A stretch of 64,000 nucleotides of DNA, taken from contig JABMLP010000010.1 in assembly GCA_013176395.1 (NCBI GenBank), forward strand, positions 248,001 to 312,000, given 5' to 3'. The notes beneath the pieces are model-generated. The model was not told where the DNA came from. It saw nothing but the letters and a program-made list of their open reading frames with translations, and did no database searches. This document shows, piece by piece, positions 46,523 through 58,400 of this stretch. The translations under genes were made by a program, and so were the position numbers. This DNA is from Venturia oleaginea. Its lineage: Eukaryota; Ascomycota; Dothideomycetes; Venturiales; Venturiaceae. Position 1 is the stretch's first letter. Each line of letters starts with the position of its first letter.

Positions 46523-49032
46523 TCATAGTTTGACGTCTTCCATATCAGTGCTTGATGAAGCTGCAGTGATTGTTCCGTTGACTTTCGGTACTGTCTCTGC
46601 CGGCGATGGGCTGACGGTCCCTGGTTTCGTGATTGGTGCTGCCTTCTCTTCGGGGATTGCTTCTGACACTGCAATTGTCTGTATCTCGCTTTCCTGCTTC
46701 TCCTCCGGCCAGACCTGTTTGGCAGTGATTGGCTCTGGTACACTTGAGGCTGAAGCATGCATAGAGTCCGGTCTCGGTTTAGGCTCCACGGTAGGCGATG
46801 ATCCACCGCTGGTCGACCGACCCCATCCTGCCTTTCGCTTTTCACTTGCCCACGAGCCCCATGAAGACAAGTACGCACCAGCACGCTGACCCGCAGCTTG
46901 AACGCTGGCTTGCGCATGTGTCAGATCAGGTGCTTTGGGAGCTTTCCACCCAGCGGCTCGTCCATTCGTCGCGCCTTGTGACTCTCCGGCCGCTTTGCGT
47001 TCGGCCGCACGCTGCGCCTGGGCTTGACGCATGGCTTCAATGTCCGCCCAGACGTTGTTGAAAGCGGTGGAGACCTTGGCTTGACCCGTGGCCAAGTGCT
47101 TCCCGACTACTTCTCTTGTCGAATTGAACCGCTCGTCCAGGTGTAGTTCTGCAACCTGAGCAGCCAGTCGACGCTGCACATCTTCTATCGAAAGACCGCC
47201 GGTACAGGGATGATTGGGCTCCACGATATCGAAAATATGTGAATCAGTGAATTTGTTGAAAATGCGGTAGTTCTCGGTCTTCATCCAAGCTTTGATCCAC
47301 TCGTTTCCAAACTCATTTGCAGGGTCGCCTTCCACGTCTGTGAGGAGACTCTTTGGGTCGTCTTTCCTGCTCTCCACGTACTGTCGATATTTGACGGACG
47401 AGAGAAGTGCAAGCAGATATTCTTCGAATTGTAATCTGATAAACTCCTCGCTCCCGGCGTACCCCAAAGTTTTTGGTCTTCCAGGATTGGTCTCATCCCA
47501 AGTGTCATTGACAGTCTGCGTGAGGAAATCTATCCATCTTCGATCAGGTACGGTCAGCTGTAGCGCGTTGCGCAGAGACTGTGAGGAGATAACAATACTG
47601 TCTTCATCAAGGTTTATTAATATGTCGCTATATCGGTCCTTCTGGGCGAGAAGGATCGAATTGGTAGATCCAACAACGTAGGATTTCGTGTCGTCATCTG
47701 CAAGAATGTCTAGCTGCTGTAGGGGCGTGTAGGGACCAAAGAGACTGCCTTTGCTGAATATCTGTAAGGGCAGGCCGACGTAAGATAACAGGGAGGCTCG
47801 CTCGCTCGTCTTCAACGATGTTGGCATGACCAAGTTCTCCTCATAGTTATTGAGGGCCGGATCAGCACAGTCCTGCAGGTTGCGTATCAAGCCAGGTATA
47901 AGGGAAATCAGGGAAAATTGCATCATGCAGAGCCGTTCGCAATGTGATCCGAAAAAGAGCATCTGTAGTCGTCAGAGGAAGTACTTCTACCATTTCAAAG
48001 TTGTTATGCCATATTCTTGCCATGGTCTTACATACCTTCGGCTGCAGAAGCAGACACTTGAAGAGCACCAATGTCTGGTGTTTAAAATCATGTATCATTT
48101 CCCTCAAACTCAATCCAAAGAACTGATCCCTCTCATCCTCCTGATCCTTGAAGCTCTTCGCCAAACTCTCCTGGAAATCCTGCAGTATCGTGATATCCGT
48201 AAAGTCTTTCTGTGCAAACCATGCTTTCGTTACTATAGACAGCCTTTCTTTCAGCTGTCCAAAGAATTGCGGACTATCGATTATTGCCACCACGGCCTTT
48301 TGCACAGAACTTCTTGTAACATCGGCAGGTCGATTTATAAGTTCGGTGGAGTCTAATTGGCGGGTGCAGGAGATTCCGAATAGGGAGGAGGCTTGTCTTT
48401 CTGGTTTAGGGGCCTGGCGAAGGCTGAAGTAGGAGAAGTCTTCGGTTGCGCTGCGGCTGGGTCAGTACTCAGGCTCTCATGGGAGTATTTGGAGGAGAAC
48501 GGGAATCTATTTCGAGGGCATATGAATAGATGTGAAGCCGAATGTTTCCGCGGCCAGACAAGCGAGTGTATCCAGATGTTCTAAACAGCTCTCGGAGCTC
48601 AATAGATATGCCCGTGCCCTTCTTCGGCCTCTGGTTCGTACGAAGGTACGAGAGGGAGGTGTCTTACGAGTGGGCTCCGTCTGCGAGTGCCATGAAAGGT
48701 AACAGGGACCAGTCATTTTCTGATGCTGGATCTGTGCCTTCCTCGACTCCTATCCAAGTCTCAACCTCTGGTCCTCTGCTCGTCACGTCGAATTAGCTGG
48801 CGGCTCTACGACCATGTGCAATTCGCAGTCAACTACTATCCCCCGCACACCGTCTACAGTTCTGCATCGATAGAGACAACCCCCTGGCAACACATAATCC
48901 CAACCTTGCCAGGAAATTATCCCTACAATTACAGGATTGAGGGAGTGATATTTCTTACGATTGCGAGGCTTACCTGGCATGGTGGAAAGCGACGACACAA
49001 AGGATTGGATCGAAAGAAATCCTTGGGGCCAT
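46523..49032 (-). CDS. AVL9: AVL9-like DENN-family protein of the late secretory pathway
   Basis: Four exons: 48974-49032, 48668-48775, 48036-48450, 46523-47962; phases agree and give 673 residues. The N-terminus MAPRISFDPILCVVAFHHAR joins across a 198-base intron to GPEVETWIGVEEGTDPASEN and then DWSLLPFMALADGAHS, the AVL9 signature. Further landmarks are EDFSYFSLRQ, SVQKAVVAI, RLSIVTKAWFAQKDFTDITI, MLFFGSHCERLCMMQFSLIS, GSLFGPYTPLQQLDIL and DRRWIDFLTQTVNDTWDETN. The C-terminal ~180 residues are low-complexity. In yeast AVL9 acts in exocytic transport from the Golgi; the N-terminal part is DENN-like. Start choice rests on exact fit of the first exon to the family. Confidence 0.93.
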
Positions 49033-49365
49033 TGTTATATTTATCGCGAGTGTTCAGTGTAGACAAGATAATTGTTCAAGTTCATTATGGTCGCTCACCG
49101 CCGCAAATCTGGGGCGAACTCATGATACCTAGAGCCCTGTGGTTATAAGCTAGCTACTTTGAGAAGACATTGAAATTGCTTGGACTCGGAAATTGATGGA
49201 ATCATGATATGTTAGGGAACACTTGATATCATAAATAAAAATGCATTTATGATCTTCTTAGAATCCTGAGAGGACACCTATGCCATTCGTGAAAAGCGCT
49301 GTCTATGTATATCACCATGTAGAATTCCCGAACGCTTATGTAACCAAATGTAGAGGTTGACCATG
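49033..49365. other. Short spacer between AVL9 and the Cld1-like gene
   Basis: AT-rich, no gene. It contains the AVL9 upstream region and the 3' end of the next minus-strand gene. Confidence 0.5.
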
Positions 49366-51093
49366 TCATAATTTCCAGCTTGCCCTCGCCTTCTCCCTCT
49401 TCTCTACGTCGTGCATCTCGTTGATGATTTCGTCGTTGAATTGTTGGTAACCATCAAGATAGACATGATGTCCAGCTTTTCTAATAATCGTCACCTTTGC
49501 ATCACCCTGATCTCTCTCCCTCTCCTCCCTACTCTTGCCCTTGAGAGTCCGCTCTTTCTCTTCCTTCATCTTCTGCTCAGCTGCGAGCCCACCGGCCACG
49601 TCCATCCAATCATTCTCGCCATACATCAGCACCACCGGTAGACCATTTTCACGTGGACGTTCAGTTATAGGAGGATTTGATTCAGGACCTGGGGTTGGAC
49701 CTGCATGTATTCCAAGATATTGACGGCCGACACCTTGAATCCTACGGATGAGAGGGCTTCGAGCAAATGCACCTGGAGCGAGAACATAGGCGAGTACGTA
49801 CTCGCCTGATCCTCGCTGTCGGAAAAGGCTGTACGAGTAATCGTGAAGTGCCTTTGCTTCCTCTTCCGGCAGGTGTGAGAATCGGCGACTCGTCCAACCA
49901 GACACTAACTTGGGGCCAAGTGGACCAGCCCACCGCACGACACTGAAAGGAGAGATGTTTTGGTCCCATAGATAGGTTAGCCATTTTGGCAGTGGACGTC
50001 TAGGGGTATCTGTTCCTTCTTTTGGCCCTTTGTTCATGAAGTTATTGCTGTCTGCTGGTGGTTTGCCGCTGATAGCTGAATCTTGATCCTGTGTGAATTC
50101 ATTTTGCAATGTCGACTCTTGTGGCTCAGGCATTTCTGCTGAAACCGCATAGGGGTCTTCTGGAATACCAACTGGAGAGGCAAGAATGAGCTTGTTCAAG
50201 CGTCCAGGGTATTTCAAAGCATATGCCACAGCCATGTACCCTCCTAAACTGTGCCCCATAAGTGTGAATCGCTCGATTTTGCGTTCCACACGCCAATCTT
50301 CCAGAGCGTCGATGAACCAATTCTCTGCCTCCGTGATCTTACCCTGATGGTCTTTTGCATGTATCTTGAATGTAGGTCGGGAAGAGCGTCCCATTCCCAG
50401 GAGATCTAGTGCGTACAATCGCCATCCAGACGGTCGAGATAGTGCTTCGAAGTTCTTGTAGAAGAATCCTAGCCCTGCGCCGTAACCGTGGAGTATGACC
50501 AGGTTGTTCTCCACATCTTCGCTAACGCGCTCGACCGAGAACTCATTAAGCGCCCTATCTTTGCCAGGTAATTGCACTAACTTGGACGTCCACGTCCGCG
50601 GTCCATGGACGTCGGTGGTTGAATTCGAAGTTACGGTTTGAGCTTTGCCACCATCTTCTGAGAGATCCACGGATGAGCCGACAGTGGAAGCTGGCGCGGA
50701 GCCCGTCTGAGTATGTGTGGGAGGCGATTGGAGATATGGGATGAAGGATAGTACCCTATGCTCAGTCGCGGCTGGTGAATAGCCTTGCCACCACTGTCCA
50801 ACAGCTTCCTTGTATCCGAGAGGAAAGTAGGTTCTTCCTTGGGCCGCCGCCGGTCGTTGCGAAGCGTTTGGGCTTTGCTGGGATCGGCTTGATACATCTT
50901 CGCCGCTGGTGGAGGCCATGGTGGCGTATGAGGGTCTGTGGACGCGTGCTGTTGAAGCTGTGCGCAAGTAGAAAGATTGCAATCGGGTAGACTTTGGGAA
51001 AGACAATGCGATTGAGTCCAAGTAGACTTTGGGTAGAATGGAGGAGACCTGGTGATACAGTATGCGATTGTGGAAGACCGGAGTGGCCTTCAC
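49366..51093 (-). CDS. Cld1/ABHD4-5-like alpha/beta hydrolase, mitochondrial
   Basis: Single exon, 575 residues. The alpha/beta hydrolase fold has VILHGYGAGLGFFYKNFEAL, ALDLLGMGRSS, the nucleophile elbow MGHSLGGYMA (Ser about 282), LMYGENDWMD and GHHVYLDGYQQFN with the catalytic His. The HHVYLD segment fits the H-x4-D acyltransferase motif of the ABHD4/5 group. Yeast relatives are Cld1 (cardiolipin-specific phospholipase) and Ict1. The upstream ATG at 51093 is chosen because it adds an Arg/Ser-rich stretch (STRLQSFYLRTASTARVHRP) typical of a mitochondrial presequence; the alternative is MASTSGEDV, 58 codons later. A low-complexity insert (about 305-350) interrupts the lid region. The gene is divergent from SPO7. 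Confidence 0.88.
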   Translation of the reverse strand: MKATPVFHNRILYHQVSSILPKVYLDSIALSFPKSTRLQSFYLRTASTARVHRPSYATMASTSGEDVSSRSQQSPNASQRPAAAQGRTYFPLGYKEAVGQWWQGYSPAATEHRVLSFIPYLQSPPTHTQTGSAPASTVGSSVDLSEDGGKAQTVTSNSTTDVHGPRTWTSKLVQLPGKDRALNEFSVERVSEDVENNLVILHGYGAGLGFFYKNFEALSRPSGWRLYALDLLGMGRSSRPTFKIHAKDHQGKITEAENWFIDALEDWRVERKIERFTLMGHSLGGYMAVAYALKYPGRLNKLILASPVGIPEDPYAVSAEMPEPQESTLQNEFTQDQDSAISGKPPADSNNFMNKGPKEGTDTPRRPLPKWLTYLWDQNISPFSVVRWAGPLGPKLVSGWTSRRFSHLPEEEAKALHDYSYSLFRQRGSGEYVLAYVLAPGAFARSPLIRRIQGVGRQYLGIHAGPTPGPESNPPITERPRENGLPVVLMYGENDWMDVAGGLAAEQKMKEEKERTLKGKSREERERDQGDAKVTIIRKAGHHVYLDGYQQFNDEIINEMHDVEKREKARASWKL

Positions 51094-51505
51094 GGAAGGA
51101 TCAAGAATTTGTATGGGAGAGATGATGTCGTCAAAGAAAGGGTTGAGTTGGGAAGTAAAGTCTCACTAGATGGCTCGGGACCTTATAACCAGTCTGAATT
51201 GTCTAGCAATCCTACTGCCTTGGAGATAAGTGGACATAAGGAGCCAAAAGACCATAAAAGCGCGAGTTCTGACGCCTCGATAGTGGCCATCGGACGAACT
51301 CTTGGGCCGAGCCGGCTGTGGCTCTCTCGCTTTCACTGCTTTTTATTGCCCTGGCTACTGGCGGCTGGTGAGCTTCAACGGCTCTGCGAATCCCAATCCT
51401 ATTCCGACCCCTTCCCTACTCCGGGGCTATGAATAAGATACTCCACTGCTTGGATTCTATAATGCTCAGAGTGTTGCCATAGAGCCATCGAAACCATCAC
51501 CGACC
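51094..51505. promoter_or_regulatory. Shared divergent upstream region of Cld1-like and SPO7
   Basis: 412 bases between two start codons pointing away from each other. No specific element could be named. Both genes act in membrane lipid metabolism, so co-regulation is possible. Confidence 0.5.
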
Positions 51506-52861
51506 ATGTCCGACTCCAAACTCGACCAAGTCGTCAAAGGTGCTTCTCCCCCGAACACAAGTCTGGATACGCTCGCTGCCAGAGCCGCTGGCCACAATAC
51601 TTCTTCATTAGACAGAGGGCACAAGCCAGCAGTGCTAGATCCAACGTCTCTGCTTCCATCGTCGCCGCCGCAGATATACCTGAACCTGCTCATCCTAGAA
51701 GCCTCGTTGCGCCAACAGTATCTAACACTACGCGCCCGCCGGCGACAGCACACTTTTGTTGTCATCCTATTTTCCCTTTGGATAGCATGGTTCACATACG
51801 CCCAGTTCCTGCGGCCTCGTGAAGATGGAGTGGGTGTTGGTGGTTCTGTCTACTGGATTGTTGATACTGCCGAGAAGGTCGCATTGATTGCTGGATGGGT
51901 CATGGCAGTGCTTTTCTGGGCAACAGGACAATGGGAGCGAGGAGTACGGTGGCCAAGGAGATGGCTAGGCATAACGAATCGTGGTCTGCGTACCATGAAT
52001 TGCAAAATTGTCCTTCTGAAGCGGCCATGGTGGATTGAAATGTTCTCTCATCTCTCGTTTTTGATGCCAATATCTGCTCTCGCTAGTACGCCGGGCTCGA
52101 GTTATCGGCATATCGAATACACGCCAAGCGAGAAGCGCTTGATGCTTTCACATGGACGACAAAAGTCAATGTCGCACGACAGGATCGAATATGTAGAGGA
52201 GGACGTTGCACCTGCTGGGGATTACATCAAGATCCAACTACTACCAAAACACTTCACAGCCGAATTCCGAGAGAATTGGGAGACTTATCGAGCCGAGTAC
52301 TGGGAACATGAGAACAAACGGCGCGCAGAACTACGGAAACGCGATCGAGCCCGGAACAGAGAGCTTGCGAAACAACAAGGAGGATGGTTCTGGTGGATTG
52401 GCTGGCGAGGCTGGGCTGTTGTCTGGGGATTCAGGACACCAAGGAGACGCGAGGGGACGCCTCCACATCACATTCACAGTTTGTCGCATTCGGCCAGTGT
52501 CAAGGACAAACACAGACGACGACCGAGCATTATCAAAGAGAGGGAAGCAGGTGGTCACTCGAGAAGTAGTTCCAGGAGCAGCACAATGACGAGCCAAGAC
52601 TCGGAGGATCCTCGTGAACGCAGATGGAGTACTGCGAGTACTGGCAGCACAGGAGGTGGGAGAAGGAGGAGCAAGCTTATCAACAACGCCGAGTTGGCTA
52701 CGGCAGGAAGCATAACGGCTCGACCTGTTCGATTGACGGCTACCGCGAGGCCGGCGACACCAATATCCGAAACGCTAAAGACGAGAACTAGCAACCTGAG
52801 TACGTCGAGTACAGCCAGCGACGAGGGTGAAGTGGTTATAAAACAAGAGCCAATGGGTTAG
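51506..52861 (+). CDS. SPO7: Spo7-like regulatory subunit of the Nem1-Spo7 phosphatase
   Basis: Single exon, 451 residues. The conserved core SPPQIYLNLLILEASLRQQY leads into a first membrane span (HTFVVILFSLWIAWFTYAQF) and a second (VALIAGWVMAVLFWATGQW). The segment WLGITNRGLRTMNCKIVLLK follows, and DYIKIQLLPKHFTAEFRENW lies further on. The C-terminal ~150 residues are Ser/Arg/Thr-rich and low-complexity, longer than in yeast but usual in filamentous fungi. Spo7 with Nem1 dephosphorylates the phosphatidate phosphatase Pah1 at the nuclear/ER membrane and so controls phospholipid versus storage lipid synthesis. Confidence 0.92.
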   Translation: MSDSKLDQVVKGASPPNTSLDTLAARAAGHNTSSLDRGHKPAVLDPTSLLPSSPPQIYLNLLILEASLRQQYLTLRARRRQHTFVVILFSLWIAWFTYAQFLRPREDGVGVGGSVYWIVDTAEKVALIAGWVMAVLFWATGQWERGVRWPRRWLGITNRGLRTMNCKIVLLKRPWWIEMFSHLSFLMPISALASTPGSSYRHIEYTPSEKRLMLSHGRQKSMSHDRIEYVEEDVAPAGDYIKIQLLPKHFTAEFRENWETYRAEYWEHENKRRAELRKRDRARNRELAKQQGGWFWWIGWRGWAVVWGFRTPRRREGTPPHHIHSLSHSASVKDKHRRRPSIIKEREAGGHSRSSSRSSTMTSQDSEDPRERRWSTASTGSTGGGRRRSKLINNAELATAGSITARPVRLTATARPATPISETLKTRTSNLSTSSTASDEGEVVIKQEPMG

Positions 52862-53402
52862 GCACGCGTCCCGCTAAGAAAAATAGAAAAGCAGTCTTTT
52901 GATATACTCTTCACCACGCTCCCGGTAATGAGCTGTCACCGAATGTTACTCGGTGATTTATTGATGAAAAATGCCGTTTTCCGTTTCGAAAGCTCGAGAC
53001 AGACCACAGACCACAGACCAGGCCAAGTTATCGTTTATGAGTCCATGGACGAATCGCATTCAGGTCACTCATGGACATATGAGGCTGTGGCTGTGGCCGA
53101 TATACCGCGGAATGACGTTAGTGGGTTTGTTTCATGGATTGCTTAGATCACTGATTGGCTGATGGCGAATTAACCTCGGAGTACACACTACCTCCAACCA
53201 CCTTGCCAGTCTCACCTCCGTTGACTTCACTGAGCAATGGACATCTGCCGGAGAAACTGCTAGAAGTTCCCACCCCTCGGATTGGAACATTCACGTGAGG
53301 TTGAGCCAACTTGAAATTGCTCGTCCGTCCTACGCGACGCGATGGCATACTCTTAAATTCACCGCTAGAAAACTGTTTCGAGTACTCTTGTTTGCAGCGA
53401 AC
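52862..53402. other. Spacer before the feruloyl-esterase-like gene
   Basis: No gene supported. Short frames here lack motifs. The right end is the upstream region of the 53403 gene. Confidence 0.45.
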
Positions 53403-54433
53403 ATGTTTATCATTTTCCTGCTGTTGACCTTCCTCGCCACTGGGATTTCGGCAACCGCCCTGAAAACCCTCACAAGCAATGGAGTCCAACGCAGCTACTG
53501 GGTTCATACACCCTCATCTTATGACGACAGCAACAAATCTTACCCTGTCGTCCTCGCCTTCCACGGCAGCAGTAAACTCGGCCGCGATCTCGATGGTCTT
53601 GCTATGGAAGCTGATACGAGGTTGAGTAATGCAATGAAGTCGACCAACTACAGTGAATCGGTAAGTTTACCATTCTGTACAGTAAATAGCTAGTTTTGTT
53701 GAAGAAGTTAAAAACAGAAAATCTTCATCTACCCGAATGGCGTAGGAGGAACATGGGCCGGACCTTCTTACGCCAACGCCTCGATTCCCCAGGACCTCCA
53801 GTTTGTCTCCGATCTCCTTGTCGATCTCAAAAGCAATTTTAAAATCGATGAATCGCGCGTCTATGCGACTGGGTTTTCCAACGGTGGTGGGTTCATTGGG
53901 ATCCTCGCCTGCTCACCCATTGGGAATAAGTTCGCAGCCTTTGCGTCCGTCGCAGGCGCTTTCTACGAAAAAGCGGGTGGGATTGATCTAGGGAATTGTG
54001 CTGTGGGGAGGGGCGTGGTACCCATGCTCGAGATTCACGGTGGTAGTGATAAAACAGTGCGGTATGAAGGTGGCACCGGGGAGGGCGGGATCGAACCATC
54101 CATACTCAACTGGCTAGCTTTATGGCAGAAGAAGAATGGATGTTCTGCTTCCCCTGTCGTTGAGAATTTGGATGGGGGCGTTCATCATTCTTCTTGGAGT
54201 TGTGGTGGGGTTGAGGGGGCGTTGCAGCATTGGAAGGTTGATGGTGGTGGTATGTATTTGAATTCCCAACCTTCGGCTTTTGTGTGTATTTGCTAATGTG
54301 GGTGTGAATAGATCACTTTTGGCCTTCTAAGACTGTGAATATGGGGATGATAGTTGCGAAGGCTGGGCCGCAACCTATTGAGGCTAACGATATTATTATT
54401 GGATTTTTTGATAAGTTTAAACTTGGGAGTTGA
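53403..54433 (+). CDS. Secreted feruloyl esterase-like hydrolase (CE1/PHB depolymerase type)
   Basis: Three exons, 53403-53660, 53718-54249 and 54312-54433, total 303 residues. The signal peptide is MFIIFLLLTFLATGISA. The mature protein has SYWVHTPSSYDDSNKSYPVV and LAFHGSS, then FIYPNGVGGTWAGPSYA, VSDLLVDLKSNFKIDESRVY, the nucleophile elbow TGFSNGGGFIG (Ser about 140), VPMLEIHGGSDKTVRYEGG and a His in GVHHSSWSC. This layout matches fungal feruloyl esterases of the FaeC/CE1 group, which release ferulic acid from plant cell-wall arabinoxylan. There is no carbohydrate-binding module. Substrate is inferred from family. Confidence 0.87.
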
Positions 54434-54591
54434 GAATGGCTAGGATGGGATGGAGTGAGAGGATTATGAGTTTGGTTCGGAACATGCCAGGAACTTTCTT
54501 AGTTCACAAGTTTAAACTGGGATGTTAGGCCCCAGAAGAGATGGAGTCAGGATATTCTTAGTTTTGTTCGGAATATGCCAGGAACTTTCTT
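54413..54591 (+). repeat. Imperfect tandem duplication over the 3' end of the esterase gene
   Basis: Two copies, 54413-54500 and 54508-54591, both start AAGTTTAAACT and end with GTTCGGAAYATGCCAGGAAC then TTTCTT. The first copy contains the stop codon, so the duplication adds a second copy of the gene's last codons to the 3' flank. Confidence 0.8.
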
Positions 54592-55413
54592 GATACTTAA
54601 TATGTACTCATACTTAATCGACATCTCAATAGAGCTTACATCAATTACATGTATTGATTTCCACCACCCACCACACAGATATCGAGCGCGAGAAGGGATT
54701 ACTGAAGTCGAGGGTAATTTTCGAAGGGTGTTTGCGATTATGTCTATGGAAGGCCATTAATCGTACTTGCTTCTCCAGTCGCACATGTAACAGGCATCCG
54801 GCGGTAGAAGGCATGGTTTGCTGCTGCCTGGAGTGGCAGTGGCTGAGCTCACAAACTCAGGAAGGGACGCGAGATTCCAATAAAGTAAGTCCGCGGCAAT
54901 CCTGGTTATTAATTGGAACGCGTTGCACTGATCACGATCGCTTCAACGACTCGACCACCCTCAGAATTTGCCAGTGAACAGATGCAACGTTTGTGTCTGA
55001 CAACAGACGGCGCAGAAGAGAGAGTTTTCACTTCTTGGCCGGTCCTCAAAGCCGCGGCCTTCTCATCCTTTTTGTTTGCTCCTACCGCCCTCCAATCGCC
55101 TCCTATCGCCATCGCTTATGATTCGTCCTGAACGTCATCCACCGCCGTTCAGAGTCTCCCTAAATGCGCCTGTCGACCGGCCACTCGGCGCACTCAGCCT
55201 GAGAATCTCGCGCCCTTTTAGCCACCCCCCAAACTTCGTCCCGTCCATTAGGACCGTGAAGCTAAGATACCACGAGTCTTGCCTCGCTTTCGCTTTCAGC
55301 TGCATCGACATATCATATTGTTCAAAGCAATCCAGAACATCGCTCATAAAAACCTCTTCAGATGCTGGACCTTTCGAGCGACTTGCCTACTACCGCTCAC
55401 CCACGCACACATC
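54434..55413. other. Spacer before the ULS1-like gene
   Basis: Beyond the tandem duplication at its left end I see no gene. Frames at 54909-55347 have no motifs. Confidence 0.45.
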
Positions 55414-58400
55414 ATGGCGGACCTGATGATGGATCTGCCACCAAACCCGACGCAGAATGAACTGGAGCAGCAACTGATCTACCAGAGCCTCTTGATGGAG
55501 GGCTTGCAAAAATCAGACGAGGAGTACATACAAAAGAGCGCGGGCATGAAAAGCAACATTGACTATTTGCAGAGGGCAATGGGCATAGACGATGAGACGA
55601 TAAGCCAGGTGACGAGGTCTCCCGTCGATGATATGTCGACAGGTACCATGTCGCAAGGCACGCAAAAGAGCTGGGAGCAGACGCCACACCAGGCATTTGA
55701 AGACACAAACAACCAGTTTGATGGCAATCAGTTCGGATACACAAACATGAGCGGCATGGCTACGAATAGCAACGGCGGGAGTGGAAACAACTTTGACTGG
55801 ATGTTGAATAACATGCACCAAGGTGAGTGCGCGCTGCTTTCCTACTAGTATTGTGTCGTGAACGTGTGGTGTTGAGGGCCAACAAAGGCTTGAAGAGAGC
55901 ATCCAGAGCTTGCCACCTCTTCCAGAGTGGCGACTCTCGCGAGTGCGTATGCGTCTGGGTGCCTGGCCCCTTCCCGATGCAGAAGTTCTGCCTGGAGGTA
56001 TCGGCCCGCCCACTTTTCCCTTCTCAACACCAACTCTTTCCAAGCCCCCTCCCTCCAAGCTTCCTGAGCTTTCTTCTGCCACTCTTCACTGGTGCCTTCG
56101 CGATGGCAACACTTGGCCCAAACATAGTAGCAATCACGCCGCCCTTTGCTGACATGCTTGACGAGATTCCGCCTTGTCTGCGCCATCGACATCGACACGA
56201 CCTACTTTTACTGCAAACGTTGACACCATGTCGCGCAAACGCAATTACCAAGACCTCGTGTCTCCCAATGCTGCTGCCTTCACAGTCAACAAGTCCATGA
56301 GACCGTCTCCTGCCGCCACTCCACCACCCCCGACCACTCGCCCCGTGTCTCCATATTCTGACAGTTCTCTCGAGGTCATTGGACAGGCCTTTGCTCACCA
56401 AAATCGAGGCTGGCAGCCTGGAAATGGCTCGTCTTCTGATCCCAGAGTGGCCGCTATCATGAACGAGCAACGAGAAGCTGAAGCCCAGGCTCAGAGGAGA
56501 GCAGAACAGCGCAAAGCACGGCTTGCGCGTGACCGACAGTTAGCTGCCTCCTTATCATCAGTCAATGCTTTCGCGCGTACGCCCAGCGGATCAAGCCAAC
56601 AGAATTTGCTAAATCATGATGGCATGGTCCGTCGACCACATCCGCTGAGTACTTTCAAGGTTGAGCCTGTCGCAAATTACTCCACTCCCTACTTCAAATC
56701 GGAACCATCCCTGAATGGTGCTTTCTCTTCATCCTATTCAATGCAACCAAGCCAGTATGGCATGAAGCAAGAGAATCAAACCTTCAAAGCAGAGCAACCA
56801 CAAGCATCTTCCCGAACATCCCAAGGCAATCAAGTCTGGTCGATAGACAGCGATAGTGATGGCTCAGACGTTGAAGTCATTGACGCCGAACAGTTCGCTC
56901 AGAGCTCACGAAGTCGCCATGCTAGCATGCAGCATGCCAACACTCAGATGTACCAGCACCATCTTCAGCCAACGTACACCAACCTAGGTCCAAATCAACC
57001 TCTGTCATACCGACAGTCAATAATGAACAACGGTACGCAAATTCCCGAACCAGGCAACAAAGGACCATTCACTTCGCACCTGAACGGAATGCCTCAACGA
57101 GCCAATTCCCCACCTGTCAATACTTGCTACGAGTCCAGGTATTGGACGGACCTCTTCAAATCAACTAACTCCTTCATAGGCGGATTCCAGGAGAATATTT
57201 CCAACTTGCAGGACATGGTTGGGCTCGGAAATGCCTACGGATCCGACCACTTCTACCAACATAGCCAATCAATGCCAGGAGCTTTTCCGGGTGCCTTCAA
57301 AGGCTTGGGTGGTCGTGGTGGTTTCGGCGGGAATATATCGATTATCGATATCGATGACGATGACGAGGAGGAAGCGCCATCAACCGCATTCAATTATCTC
57401 TACAGCGACTCTTCGAAGACATCCGCTGAAATCAAGGCTTTGATCGAAAACATCGCTGCTGGTGGAGACATCCCACCAGAAATGCGAGGCACAACACCAG
57501 AGGCTATGGTAGGGACGCTGTTTGAGCATCAGAAGATTGGTTTGAAGTGGCTCAAGGAGAAGTATGTCCTGTTTCATCTGAGGCCTCATGTGCATACTGA
57601 CTGAATGTCAACAGGGAGGAGGGCACAATGAGAGGCGGCATTCTAGCTGATGACATGGGCCTGGGAAAGACGGTCCAAGCCATTGCTCTCATGGCTTCTC
57701 GCCCATCTGACAATCCAACGCGCAAGACCACTCTCATTATAGCCCCGGTGGCACTGATTCGACAGTGGGAAGCAGAGATCCGCGACAAACTCAAGGACAC
57801 TCATCAAATGAAGGTTCACAGGCACCATGGAGGCAGTAAGAAGCACGGCTTTAAGGATTTGCGTCAATACGACGTGGTTCTCACAACATTCGGTACCCTT
57901 GCCTCGGAGCTGAAAAGGAAGGAAAACTGGGACAAAGTGCTGAAGAACAATCCGCAAGCTCAGCCGAAACCTTCAGAAGCTCTTACTCTCATCGGTGATG
58001 AGTGCAGCTGGTATCGTGTCATCATAGACGAGGCGCAGTGCATCAAGAACAAGGGTACAAACACGGCAAAGGCTGCCTACCTACTCAAGTCAAAGTATCG
58101 TTGGTGCATGACTGGTACCCCCATGATGAACAACGTCAGCGAATTGTTCTCGCTAATTCACTTCTGCCGCATAACACCCTACAACGACCCGCAGAAGTTC
58201 AAATCGGACATTGCTACACCCCTTGGCTCCACCAACGACGGAGTGCGCGACCGAGCAATGACGAAGTTGCAAGGTCTGATCAAGGCTGTCATGTTACGAC
58301 GCACCAAGAACTCGACGCTTGATGGGAAACCAATCATCAGTATACCTGAACGTACCAGTGAGACTGCTATTGTTGAATTCAGTGAAGAAGAATGGGATTT

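Noticed and set aside
48783..48998. Minus-strand 71-codon frame as the AVL9 N-terminus
   Set aside because: A conserved first exon at 48974-49032 splices in phase to 48775, which puts this frame inside the intron.
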